A stretch of DNA of 64,000 bases from Aplidium turbinatum (taxonomy: Eukaryota > Chordata > Ascidiacea > Aplousobranchia > Polyclinidae), in the NCBI GenBank assembly GCA_918807975.1, contig OU964925.1, positions 31,903,608 through 31,967,607 on the forward strand, read 5' to 3'. A model generated the notes under the pieces. That model made no database searches, was not told the DNA's origin, and saw nothing but the letters and a program-made list of their open reading frames with translations. Positions 45,277 through 57,800 of the stretch are shown one piece after another; the first letter of the stretch is position 1; each line of letters starts with the position of its first letter. The position numbers were made by a program, and so were the translations under genes.

Positions 45277-45586
45277 TATTCGGACTGGGAAAGCTTCTGA
45301 GGAAAACTGACTTCGAGAGTTTAATCTTGGCAGTTTCGCATGCTTGTAGAAAAGCTTTAAACAACTGACACAGTGCCAGTCACCGAGATTGACAGAGTGA
45401 AGTTTCCGATTGTTAAAGTGCTGTTGACAAAGAATTATTCCATCTATTAGATGCCGCTAAATGGAAAGCAGATCTTAACGTTCGTTGCTCCAGCGCACAC
45501 TCTGAGAGTCGAACCAGCGGCGCTTGATCTTGAATTTTCCTAGTTCACAAAATCACGAGCTAATCAACTGAGCTATCGGGGCAGGA
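45277..45586 (-). mobile_element. tRNA-derived SINE, copy 3
   Basis: Minus-strand copy: the head reads GCCCCGATAGCTCAGTTGAT (reverse of 45566-45585) with a B-box-like CGGTTCGA segment near 45510, and the body has the TAGTTTCGCATGCTTGTAG-type block. Length about 310 bp. It gives the full-length layout of this SINE family. Confidence 0.8.
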
Positions 45587-45589
45587 TCG

Positions 45590-48500
45590 ATGAGAAATTC
45601 TATTTGTGGGATTTTGGGATTTTGATGAAAAGATTGTTAACGTTCTTGTTATTAAGTAACTTGAAATATAGTTAGAAATACAATAACTTAAGTTTAAATG
45701 ATTCTTTGCACATGAGGCATTTTAAAATTGAAATTGGCTTCTTTTCTTTCCCGTTAGTACAATTGAAATATTCAGCCACCGGTCATAATAAGTCTTGTGG
45801 AACAAGAAGAATTAAGGAACCAAGATATTTTGAATTGCTGGCACGTTGGAGCCGTGTTGAGTTCACGATAAGCACGTCTCTATATTAAAACAATGGGATG
45901 AAATCAAGCACCTGAACCAAAGTGATAGAATCATGTTTGGGCAGCTTCAGTGGATTTGATGACGTTGCATTTCATTTAAATTGTCGGCTATTCTGACGTG
46001 ATAAAGGTTGTGAAAGGCTCTTGTGTTATTGCACGTTACCGTTATGCATTTTCAAAATTGAAAGAAATTATTCATCAGAAGACGTTGTCGATTGCAATTC
46101 CCTGTAAATTCTTAAGCACAAATCTTCCGCGCACATGCAGCACTGCAATCCTCTTTATTAACAAATCGGTTCAAGTTGTGTTTAATTTGTTCATACAAAG
46201 CATGGCAATATTGCTAGGCTTCCATGTGCAGGAAATCAAACTACTGCAAATCATTCAGATCAACAATGACAACTTAGCTTGATACCGCTAAGCGCAAATA
46301 TTAATAACTCCGCTATAAGTGCAGTTTGTTTCAAATTGTTTGTAACCATAAAACTTATAAACTGCTTGTTCATTGTTTGCAGGGCTCTTATGACCTTAAC
46401 AATGTAGCATCATACCGGACAATAATAGCTCGGTAAACGATCGGCGTCGTGGAAGGGCAAACTAGCTATTGACTTTGCCAAGTGGAAAGTTCTTCACTGT
46501 TGGTTTATGATAAGATTAATTTGTGCAACATATCACCGAACAATGCAGGTGATGCCAGGACTAGGTACAGCGACCTTCAAACTGTTTGTTCACAATAATA
46601 CTGGTTCTCGTAAATTGCCAACTTGATATCGGATGATGTTTTTGCCGAATTGGCCAAAGTAGAAACGTCAATCATCATATAACATTGAAGTGCTGGTAGA
46701 ACAAAATGTTGATCATCTGTGACGTGGTAGATGGGGGAGTCATAATGTAACTGGTTAGGACAATGACGTTCCATATGGCAAGATGCTGCTATGTAGCCTT
46801 TTGGCGCATTACGTGTGTTTTTTGTTAACAAACTTTGCTTTAAATGTTTTTTATCATGATATCTTAGTTCAGAGTGTCTTCTAGATTCAATCACGACTTT
46901 GCTCAGTTCAGAGTTGCCATATAGTCCGCATATGATTGTTTTGCGGAGGAATTACCCTTCAACTACCTAAACAACTGCGTTGCTACCCAAGTTGCCACTT
47001 AACATCAGCTTTACACGTCAGCTGCGTCGCATGTTTCCATAGAGTCGTTTGGCCACCATGATCGTACTCATCGTAAACATAAGCCTCACTTTCACCATGG
47101 AAACCGGGAGATTCCCCTTTCATAAACAGCTTTTCAAATTTGTTTGTGTTACGTTTTCAAGCCTTGCTTGTCAACTTCCTTGTTTCATTTGCCTGTATAG
47201 ATCATCCGTCCCCATGTGTGACCAATCATTTTTAATCCCTGCTTTCTTTTGTTAATGTTGGAACTTTTCTTTCCTTTTTTTTGTTCATACAGTAAGCGAC
47301 ATAACGCTGCAGGAGTTGATGTCGCTTTTTACAATCGCTCAGTTCGTACGTTCTCTATTGAATTGCTATCGTAGTCAGTAGGTAAGTTGCTGGGTCTTTA
47401 GATATACCACTATAGATGTAACATGGATTTTCACAAAAAGTTAAAACAACAAGCTAGTTTTTGCAAAAGCGCTTTTTTAAACTTTGAAATAAAGTTATCC
47501 TCTTAAAGATAAAACTGTGTCTCTAGTTTAAAACACGTGTTCACTACCTCTTCCCTCAAAGACAAAATTAACCCAAACAATATTGTCAGCGGATAAGCGA
47601 ATAACCAGGTAAGTTGAAGGTTGAGCCACAGAGCTGAGCGCATACGAAGCGCATGTGCAGCTCCAGAACAACATCAGTTTAACGTCAATCATGAAGCTGC
47701 GTTGTGATAAGTTGGCTACAACGTTTGCTCTCCCGTCTACGTGACCAAACATCTTCATATCTAAATCACGATTTCAAAAGTAACTTAAATGTTTTCAATA
47801 TTTTACAACATGTACCGATGAAACAAATTAATAAAGTCAATATAATCTTGAAAAGAAAAACACTTGTTTCAAATAACTTAAAATTGCTATTAAAATTTTT
47901 CTCTGAACCTTCGTCCGGAGACATAATTTTACAACGTTAACAGGCAACATTATGTGCAATTGCACCTTCATATATGTTGCATGAAAATTAGCACAGGTAT
48001 ACTTTCTGTATGGTTCTTATTGGTCCAAACGTTTCAACACAATACTCAGACATAACCTGATAAGATTGTTGGCTGTTGCTATGTCTGCCAAACCAACAAA
48101 CGAAAGCAACGAAAAACTAGGAAAAGCTGTGTAGTTTGCGCCCAACCTGTTTGCGACGAACATTCGCATGCAAAACAACGTTTGTTATTTGTAAAAATTA
48201 ATAAAAAAGCTTCCTGAATTATCTTTAAAATTGTAAATAAGGATGTTTGTATTTTTTGCTACAACAAAAAATGATTTCTCCAAAATAAAAATTCTGTCTT
48301 TATTTTTTGTTAAGAAACAAGTTGGAGAACCAGTGGACTAGTAAACAATCCCATTCAAATTCTTAGATGAAAACAATCGAAAGAAACCGACTTTAACCTC
48401 CTTGTATTTTAAAGCTTGTTTGCACATTGTAATTTATAACTTACTTTGTACACAACAAATTTATTTGAAGTATTTTCAGTCTGTTTCTACTTTTGTACGT

Positions 48501-49239
48501 TGCTGGTTATATTACCATATTCCGGATATAAGCTGAATATGTTTCTCATCGTATTACGTTGGGAAGACGCAATGGATATATTCTTGTATTGCCCTACTCT
48601 GAATCGTCATATGAACTCAAGAGATTTTCAATTTTTATTCTGCTGGAAATGTCATGAATTCCAACGTATTGAACGCAACAATATTAAATTAAATTAAAAT
48701 TAATGTTGAACAATTCAAAAGCTACATCAGTGATTTACAAAAGCTCGTAAATTATAAAAAGTTTCTAAACTGTTCATTGTCTAAACTCTAAAGCAATGGA
48801 ATTCACCAAGGAGCTTTACTGCGCGCTTTGATGATAAACTGTTTGCTCATTGTTTGAACAACTCTCATTAAAGGTGAACAATTTATCAACAAACTCAGTA
48901 ATACCAGCTTAGTAAACAAGGGAGCCTCAATATCAAGCCGCAAACGAGCGTGACTTGCAAATCATGAAAGTATCCAAAGTGTTTGTTCATTCTGTGCAAA
49001 CCGACTAACTGCTGCCAACAATCAACCCATGGCCCTCGTAAAGCTTCACTTTATAACTTGCAAGTTAAATAAAAAATCTTCCCAAAATGTTTTTCATTCG
49101 AAGCTTTTATGAACCAGCTAACTGTCGCCAACATTAAAGTCATGGTCGATTGTTCTTTAAAATATTTAATATAAATTTAAAAGGTTCATCCTACAAGTTG
49201 GCTAAATTTTGCCACGTTTTTTAAAGATAACAGAGTAAG
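45590..49239. other. Interval without a recognised feature
   Basis: I see no gene, RNA gene or transposon end that I can support in these 3.6 kb. Open frames are short, in AT-rich sequence, and carry no known motif. Confidence 0.4.
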
Positions 49240-49350
49240 CAGGGGTGTCCAACCCGTGGCCCGCGGGTCACATGTGGTCCGCGAAAAGGTTCTGAGTGGC
49301 CCGCGTGATATATTTCGAAAGGACATCTATCATTACTCAATCGCCTACGT

Positions 49351-50504
49351 CAGGGGTCACCAACTGGCGGCCCGCCACGCTGTTATGTGCGGCCCGCGGA
49401 AGGTATCAGCGTACAAGTATAACCAAAATACTTTTCTTGAGGAGTTAAAGAGCATGAACCGCTTGCCTCGCAAAAAATACTTTCCGGGAAGCATATTTTC
49501 GTTTTGTATAGCTTACGATTCCACCGACCGACCAATCAGATTGTAGTTCTAGGTGGGGGTCGCTTAAAGTTATTTCAATGCGATGTCCAGCCACACTGTG
49601 AGTGTGAGCATAGGGTTGCTTATTTTAAGTTTGTAAATGTCATGCAAACACTAGTGTGCGTTTCACCGTTATTGTGTTTCACGAGCAGTGTTCCCTTTAT
49701 GCAAGTTTTTGTTGGCAAAATAGGTCGGTGTGCCAACTCAATTTATAATAAATTGGAAAAATATGATATATAAATTTAAAGACTTTTGCTGGTTGTATTA
49801 TGAAAACATTTAGTTTAGTACTGCGCCTACTGCAAAATGTTGTTAATCAACAAATTCTTGCCATGCTGATAAGCATCGCAAGTGACAGTTGTCTAACAAT
49901 CAAAGAAAACGGTTTTATAGACTGTCACAAAAAGGATGAAAAACCAACTCATTGCTTTTAGAAGGAAGACTGTTCATGAATTATGATAGAATTACGATTT
50001 TTTGGTGATTTCCACAAGCGTTTGTTTCATGGTGCCTGGTTTCTTTCTTCCTGTTATTGGAGCCTATTTTCGCTGATATGTTTGTAGGTCACTATTGTTG
50101 CCTGTATTGCGATGTGTCAAATATTTCCTTGTTTACTGAAACTGTTAATTGCAAAATATCTTTTGCGAAGCGAAGTAACAACACCACTCTTGCTTGGCGA
50201 TAAATATTCTGATGAAACCGCTCGCCTCGCTACAAGTGCGCAAAACAAGTGGCCTCGTTTATTAGGCAATGTTAAAGAAGTCAAAAGTGTTGTTAAAGGA
50301 GCTTGGCCTGGCAGTAGCGTTGTTCGACTAATTTTGTTACTGCGGTATTCTAAGACAAATATTAACAACATGTAACGCTGGATACGAAATGCGTTCTTTT
50401 CTGGCATAAAAGTCAGTTTTATTTCCTAAAATTTTATGTGCGGCCAGCCACAGCTCTCCTTAGTGCTAAAGTGGCCCGCATGCAAAAAAGGTTGGTGACC
50501 CCTG
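49351..50504. mobile_element. Non-autonomous hAT element (1154 bp) nested in the older hAT
   Basis: Ends CAGGGGTCACCAACT and GGTTGGTGACCCCTG are inverted repeats. Flanks GCCTACGT (49343-49350) and GCTTACGT (50505-50512) match at seven of eight bases. GGCCCGC-rich subterminal sequence is typical of this group. No transposase frame. Confidence 0.88.
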
Positions 50505-50737
50505 GCTTACGTAATTTATGGCAAACTTACATTTCGAGAAATTGGCATTTACTGTTAGCTTTCTTTATCTATTATTCTGTAGTCCCTAGTGCAGGGGTGC
50601 GCAACTGTTCAAGTTCATTTTATTGCATCACAATGCACATTGTTACGCATCACATTTTCCATATTGTTACGTCCACCTTTTCCACACAATCGTACTCGTG
50701 CTTCAAGAGTCAGTCAGTGATATTTCTTGCTTTAAAG

Positions 50738-51387
50738 CAGTGGTTCCCAACCTGGGTTTCGCGGACCCCTTGGGGTCCGTGAGAAAGCATTTGGGGGTCC
50801 GTGATTACCTTGATGAATTTTGAAAAAAAAAACGAAAAGCGATCTTTTTACTTTCATTTATCTTTTTTTAAATTTGCTTAAATTTGCATTTCTCTTTTTA
50901 CTTTCATTTCTTTCTTTTTACTTTGCTTGTTATTAAACCTAGTCAGGGCTTTGACGGAAAACTAAATTACTTTTCACTCAAACCAACCACCCGCTTCAAT
51001 ATAGCCTACAGTATATTTTTTACTGACGTTTAGTGTAGTTATTATTTGACTTAACTAAAAGTGAACTCAGTCATGTTGTTATTAAATTAGTTTCAGACAA
51101 ATTGCTATTAAATTTGCTTACGTTGAAAAAGTTTCGGCATGTCACTTTGGCCAAATACCGCTGACATTTCTTGAACAATTCATTTATTTTCTTATTTGAG
51201 CAACTGTCCTGATATTTGCCGCAGGAGTCACAGCGGCAATGCAATATGACACAGTGCAGTAGTTGAGTAGCATAATTATTACAATAGTCAATAGTATGTT
51301 AATTGAGTTTCAGGCAAAATTTAGGTAGGGGTGAATTAATAATTTGTTTAAAGGGGTCCGTGACAACAAAAAGGTTGGGAACCACTG
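50738..51387. mobile_element. Non-autonomous hAT element (650 bp) nested in the older hAT
   Basis: Ends CAGTGGTTCCCAACC and GGTTGGGAACCACTG are perfect inverted repeats. Flanks CTTTAAAG (50730-50737) and CTTTAAGG (51388-51395) match at seven of eight bases. GGGGTCCGTGA occurs in both subterminal regions in opposite directions. No coding. Confidence 0.9.
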
Positions 51388-51899
51388 CTTTAAGGGAGAA
51401 GTTCAAAACTTTCTGTTGCTAGAATTTTTCAAAAAAAAAATTGTCTCTTAAGAAAATTATCAGAGGACTCACAGATTGGCAGTTATCGTGACATCATTAT
51501 TCGGCAGCACTTACTTGTGCGAGCAAGTTTTTTTGCCGATGAACCACGTCAAATCTCCTGTGAGATCACTAATTTCTGACAGCCATACGAAAAACTCGCT
51601 TTGCATTGCTAAATCGTCCATTTCACCGCAAAACAGTGCCAAATTTTACATGGAAATGTCGACGCGTAGTAAAACCTTGTTGACTTTACTATATCTTGGT
51701 TTGTCTATTGTTCTTATAATTGTGAAGAGGATTATGCGCATTTCTACTGTAAGATTAGAATTTTGGTGTGAGGGTTTTAATTAGAATTTATAAGACAGTC
51801 ATTTCTAACATTACAAATTAGCAGTAAATACTCAAGTGGCCCGCGCAATCATTCGTAAACTGCATGTGACCCTTTGGCCAAAAAGGTTGGACACCTCTG

Positions 51900-54738
51900 G
51901 GTTAGGCTATAGGCTACATTTTCGACATATTTAGTGTCAAAACCAAATCAGTGATAGGCCACTGTAGGCTATATCGCTGTGGTGTTGAAACTTCTTTTTG
52001 TTTGGCACTCTGCAAAGGAGTAGATTCAAGGTAGAAATGCATTCTGGCTGAGTGCTAGAAGGGTCACAATTGGACGAGAGCCACTGAAGCGCAGTATCTG
52101 ATTGGTTCATGCCTTACAAAAGTTATTAAAGTGGCTACCTACTGATACATCACTAAACTTCAAGTGGTACCAATGATGAAGATGAGGACTGTTCGGATGA
52201 TAAATCCTGTCCCAGTGGTGACCATGTTAACAGTTAACCTCCTTTGTTGTTTGTCTTAATTTCTTTTATTAGTTTGTTTATCTCTTTCACTGAGTGCGTT
52301 TTTCTCAGAAGTTTCTTGATTTGGGGCCCGAGGATCTCATTAGTAATGGGCCCAACTTGTCCTCTCAACGGCCTTGCTCACGCGTCAACTTATTATCGAT
52401 GCCTAATGCATTGATTGTTTCTGATAAGCAAAAAATGCCTATTTGTCGCATAGTCACGGCATGGCATTATGTTGGTTATGATAAAAACAAGAAACTGGCT
52501 TTTCCCTTCAGGAAAATCTTGTGTAGGCCATCTTGGCATTGTATTCGTTTCATTGCGTGCAAACAATCTTCAAAAATAAGGGTACATTGTCTTAGATTTC
52601 AATAAAAAATCACTTTTCCGATCATGGAGCTGTTTGAAGAGGAATTGTTTCATTGTCATGCAACAATGCAGACTATCTCTTGACAACTTTTCCACGTTGT
52701 TTCGAAGTTCTTGGCTCGTTGTCAGAAGAATGCATTCAGTTGTTGCGTCACAAGTGAGCGGCCGCCGCAAGAGGTCACGCTGTTCTATGTTGTCGTGACA
52801 CTAGAGACACTGGTTTGACGTTCACCAAGGGCAGGCAAATGTGTCTTCATCACGACACTTAATGCCATTGTTTGGATGTGGACACGAAAATTGGCATCAC
52901 TACCTTCCTGTTTGCTCAATCAATAACCTTCGATTTCCAACCTGGCCACGACAAATAAGCAACAAACGTTTAAACAAATTGTTATTTATTCGTTCACCAT
53001 CCCCCGTTCCACACGAGACGGGCGGATGGCTACGCGAGCACAACTTATTGAACAGCTCTCTAGGGACATTACGTCATTTCATATTGCTCATGAACATTCT
53101 GCAGGGACGGATGTCTACCCTAGTTGTGGGAAATCGGGAGCTTCATCCCGGTGGTTACCCAGGTCAGTAGGGTGAGGCAACCAGCAGAACCCTTGAAAAA
53201 GTATCCTAAGAGCACTGTCTTCACCAATGAATCAACTTTAAATAGAGGGAACAGCGCCCGAACTTTCAAAATCATCCCTTCCAGGACAATGAGATAGCAC
53301 CAAGCATATGCGGCAACAGGCACAAGTCAGTCTATATGATGTAGTAAAGACGTAAAAATCAGCAAGACTATAGTTGTAGCAACAAGGGATGCCGGCGATA
53401 AACAGAGTTAATGAGATGTGAGGAAATCCAACCCAGGTAACATAAAGTTGCATAATTACGTTGATGAAACATCGAATTACATGGAACGCACCTACAAGCG
53501 AGGATGTTTGCTAAGTCTAAAACAACACATTGAATCTGACACTAAAACACGTTGATTCAACGTCGTTGTGTAATTGCGTGGTGATGATGCTGTGTATGAG
53601 TGAAGGAAAATGAGAAATAAATTTCCAGCTGATCATCAGACATCGGCTGGAAGACTTCCATGAACAGAACGAGCTTTCTGCTGGGCATTGTGACATCACA
53701 GTGGCCGCTAGGTGGCAAGATAAGCAGTGAGTCATTTAGCTTCTAGGAACAAAGGAGCGGCTCTGCACAGAAGCATGCAAACGAACGTACAAGTTGTTTG
53801 CATCTCGCAACGACAACAATCGAGTTTGTCTATTCAGGGCATCCCAGCAGCGTCGGTTGTGAGGTTGGAAGCACCCAGTGCATTCCACACTGATGAGACT
53901 TCCCCGTCAAGATTCTTGCCGTCGGCAGCAAAGTGGGTGGAGAGACGCAAGGGTGCGGGTTCGACTCCACACAACCGTGGAAGGATTTTGAGATATTACA
54001 GCAACTATGAGGCGTCATGGATGGTGGCGTGGGTCATGGTGGGAGTTTCGAGCGAGACAAACAATTGCATTAACTGTGACGTAGATTTAACGCGGAATCG
54101 AGGCTTGCGTCACTATAAACGCAATATGAAATTAAGCAAACAGCAAGCGGAAACACTGAACGGAGACCACAATGTGATATTGACACGTACTGGTGTAACG
54201 AATGTTTGAACCACAGTGAAAACAAGCAGCAACATATCGATCTACAAACAAGACAAACAAACAGGAGGCCATCGTGCAGGTGTTTGTGATGTCACAAAGG
54301 ATAGGAATGTGTGGGTAAACATCTAGTCACCGCATGGGAAAGACGCAAAAGGCGTCGCCGCAAAGTCTGCGCTAAAATATCAAGATGTAAAAACTGAAAG
54401 TTACAAAGCTTAAACGTTTACGGCACAACACGTTAGCTCCTTATCGCCCACGGTGGCAAACCTTTCATAGCAATGTCAACCACGGGTGGGACCACAGAGC
54501 AGTACATACACAGGTACTGCAAGTCCATGAACACAAAACGTGCAAAAATTTCTGGCATTTTGGTGAAAAGTTTATAAAAATATCGATGTTTTCACCATTC
54601 AAACAAACTACTTCTTCAATGAACAGTTAAGCATAAACAGCTGGTAAGCAACCAATCGGTTTGCGTCTAACAACGATGCCTGAACGTGCAGGCGTCTGGA
54701 AAGAAGAGTTTGTAGCGAAATAAACGTCCAGTGTGACG
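51900..54738. other. Interval downstream of the RIM-binding protein gene
   Basis: No gene supported. A tRNA B-box-like GGGTTCGACTCC lies at about 53957-53968 without a good A-box, perhaps a SINE remnant. The 3' untranslated region of the RIM-binding protein gene should occupy the right edge, but no convincing poly(A) signal was found. Confidence 0.4.
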
Positions 54739-54816
54739 TCATCTTCTTCGAGTCTCGTTGCTTCCAAGCTTCTTCAACAATTTCTTCCCTTTCGAGAATA
54801 TTCCTTTCTTTCTCGC
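54739..54816 (-). CDS. RIMBP2: Last coding exon of the RIM-BP gene (basic C-terminal tail)
   Basis: After a strong acceptor (TGATGTACTTTCAG) the exon encodes ARKKGIFSKGKKLLKKLGSN followed by ETRRR and a stop. It joins in phase 0 to the exon 55381-55596. The Lys-rich KGKKLLKKLG tail resembles the basic C-terminal end I associate with this family; the resemblance is from memory and not searched. It is too short to stand out as a frame and was placed by splice phase. Confidence 0.75.
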   Translation of the reverse strand, partial: ARKKGIFSKGKKLLKKLGSNETRRR

Positions 54817-57800
54817 CTGAAAGTACATCAGGGATTGTCAATTATTTCGTTCGTTCGCACAAAGTTGGGAGTGCGGGGTGTGTTTACACACTCGTGTATC
54901 AAATACTTTCCCATCGGGCTTCGGGCGACCACATGCAGTAAGTATCCAGAGGTATTATTGTACGCCGAGGTGCAAAACTAAGCGATGCTGCGCTACTTCG
55001 ATGACACCGCCAGACAAGCCAACCATCACCGCACTGGGCGATTGGTGGGTTGTTTGCCATCAACTATTCCGTCACAAACAAACACGCTGCATAGTAACCT
55101 TCATCTTCATGAGCAATAAAATAATTTCTTAACCATGGACCACAATGTGAGGTGGTTGATGTCCACCACGTGTCAACAATCTTGTTAAGACACAGCCACG
55201 CGCTGCAGGGGGAATCGAACCGATGACCTCCGAATGGCAACTTCCTCACGAAGCAGATGGAAGTTTCATGTCAAAAACAGACGAAAGAATCGCCACATTG
55301 CCGCAACCTCTCAACTACAAGGAGCAGGAAGCGGTTCCAAATCAAAACTTGTAACAAGGTCCCAGCAAGGTTCAACTTACCCCGTCACCTTTGTTTGAGC
55401 TTGAGTTGCTAGCGCTAGTGGTGGTGGATGTGAAACTCGCGGGGTCGGTCGGCTTGTCGCTTTTCCTTGCGATCGACGTCGTTTCGGTCATCGTCGTCGC
55501 CGACACCTTACGAACCTGATTCGCTGTCAGCTGATCCTCAGTGATTGGCTCGACGAAATTCGAAGGAACCAATCCGAACTGGCCAAGTATCTCACCCTGG
55601 AAGAGACGGGAAGTGAGTCTCCCATGGAATTTTGCATGGAATTAATTTGTCACATAGAATTGTCACTCCACGTCAAACGTTTCTAGAGAACGTGTCCACT
55701 GGAGAGCCGCGATTAGTTTATATGAAAGTCCCGACAAAGTAATTGTGCCTATGATGCAACAGTGAGCGCTCGGTCGCTGCAACTATCGACATGAGACTTA
55801 CCCTGAAGAAGCCATCCTCGTCTACGTCACCGAATATGTTGACCAGGTCTCCACGAGCGAAGGAGAGTTCGACTTCCGCGTCGATGTTGGGTGATGCTTC
55901 TTTAGGGTCGTAATCGTACAACGCTCGGTACACCGATGGCTTGGTCGAGTCGCTCTCCAACACCGGTCCGTGTGAATCTGAAGTGTAAAGCAGTGGAGGT
56001 GAAGCCACTCATCGAAGATTTCATGCCTCGCTTTTCTGTTCATCTAATCATCATCAGTACTCATCACATCATCATCTTTCAAGCATTATGAAGTCGACTG
56101 GCAGAAGCAGCCATAACGCCATGATGGTGCCCACAAGGAGGCGCCAATTCCCAACACAAGAAGCTTATGCCTGGTTGAAAATATTTAGAAAGAGGAGACA
56201 GAAGTCTTCGCGTCCACATTTGCCAAGACACAGATCAGTGTCCTCGATGTCGTTTGAACATCCAGTCAGCTGCAAGACGACAGCACTGGACATTGGACAG
56301 CCTCTAGAGTATGTTGCCACTTATGGTGAAGCATCATTGAAGAAATCTACAAATAAAGTTCTACTACAGCCAAAAAGCTCGCAGATTGAATTCATCATTT
56401 CATCTTTCACAAAACACTTCTTCCCTGGAAGATCCCACCAACCTTGAAATACTTCACTCTCCTTGAGTAGGGGGCTGTTGGCGGGGTGAAGAAGGGGGGA
56501 CTCTGGGGGAAGGTGACCCTGATCAAGCAGATCCTCCAACATCGTGTAGTCATCCACCTAACCAGTTTGAACAGGATTAAACCAGTTTGCTTAATGAAGC
56601 TTTAAGACAACATTTTATTACCTTCGTTGTAAATCAGGCAATAAAGACAAAAAAGTGATGATTAGTGACGCAATGTTCTACGTCACAGCGAAAGCGCGAG
56701 CCACCCACCTCGACATAGGAGACCATGTTGCTTGGAATGTAGCCTCGCGTGCCACTCGCATTTTCACCAACATAGAAGCCGTCACTGCCCTTCTCGCCGT
56801 AAACCTGCACGAATCGTTATTAAGATGTGAGAGAGGTTGAAACATTTCGATTGCCACAAACCGCAACCGACGACTGGCTTGTTGTCTGCTGTGCAGTTCG
56901 CGCTGCAGGATTAGTTGGATGGAAAACTTCCTAAAATATTTAGCTCTAACTTTTACGACAAAAATTACTTGTGTAAATATTCACATTTAATAAAAATAAT
57001 CACAATCAATTCTCAAATTAACAGCAACAATAGAATGAAAGAGTGCAAAGCATTGATTGCAACGTCATCAATAATTATGTGCTTCCTGCGCGGAGTGTTT
57101 CGTAACCACACACCATGCAGTCTCCATCAGCCAATCAGATGGCGTTGTGCTGAATCCGGGTACAAATAGTGATACGCTTCCTGGAAGCGGAAATTCAAGT
57201 TTATACGAGAGGCCGTGCTGGGCCCAAGTGGTTCATTCACATGGTCACCCCTCGACCATATAAGGCGCGTATGGCTGTTACGTCACAATTCGTGGCGCAC
57301 TTAGTCACACATCACTGACCTTAATTAGCTGTCCCTCTTTGAAGGAAAGTTCATCGTCACAATTGTCGACGTTTGGCGACATTGTCTGCGGGTTGTAGTC
57401 GTACAAAGCGACGAATAGCGACACACGCGACTCGTCCACGCTGTCCAGCTGGAGGAAGTGACGTATTATAGGAGGAAGTGACGTGTGAATCAACTCATCA
57501 AGAAAACAAAAAATAAACAAGAACTATAGACGACGATTGTCATCACGGCTATCGACGTCGTTGAACTAATCCGCTCGCTATCAACACCTTGCGGTCACAG
57601 AAGAGCATGTCACCAACCTCCGATGCGGATTCCCGTTCGCTCTGGCTGGTCGTCGTGTGCGAGGCCCTCTGTTGCCTGGCAGCCACGTTTCGTCGGCCAT
57701 CTGCAAATGAACCATGGTCAGCTACGCGCCATCCAGCGGATGGCCACGACAATACCAAAGTTACTTTTAAGGAAAACAAGAAATATGACGACGCCTGAGT

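Larger units (their letters stand above)
49240..51899 (+). mobile_element. Old hAT transposon with transposase relic, hit by two other hAT elements
   Basis: Ends CAGGGGTGTCCAACC and GGTTGGACACCTCTG are inverted repeats of hAT type. Near the right end (about 51485-51640) a plus-strand frame reads SLFGSTYLCEQVF and KSPVRSLISDSHTKNSLCIA, the C-terminal dimerisation region of hAT transposases. The rest of the transposase is not readable. Two further hAT elements, 49351-50504 and 50738-51387, lie inside. An additional hAT-like end, CAGGGGTGCGCAACTG, occurs at 50592 without a visible partner. Flanking 8-mers do not clearly match, which suggests age. Confidence 0.8.

Noticed and set aside
46577-46894. 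105-residue minus-strand frame
   Set aside because: No motif, no splice-consistent neighbours; treated as chance.
49256-49546. 96-residue frame at the left end of the hAT nest
   Set aside because: It spans the inverted ends of two hAT elements and is a by-product of GC-rich terminal sequence.
53930-53975. tRNA gene suggested by GGGTTCGACTCC
   Set aside because: No matching A-box or cloverleaf could be drawn; at most a SINE remnant.
53727-54209. 160-residue plus-strand open frame
   Set aside because: No domain, no splice context, and it overlaps a tRNA B-box-like segment; likely chance or SINE-derived.
56088-56447. 119-residue plus-strand frame antisense to a RIM-BP intron
   Set aside because: Lies opposite intron sequence next to exon 56443-56557, has no known motif, and the minus-strand gene model explains the region.
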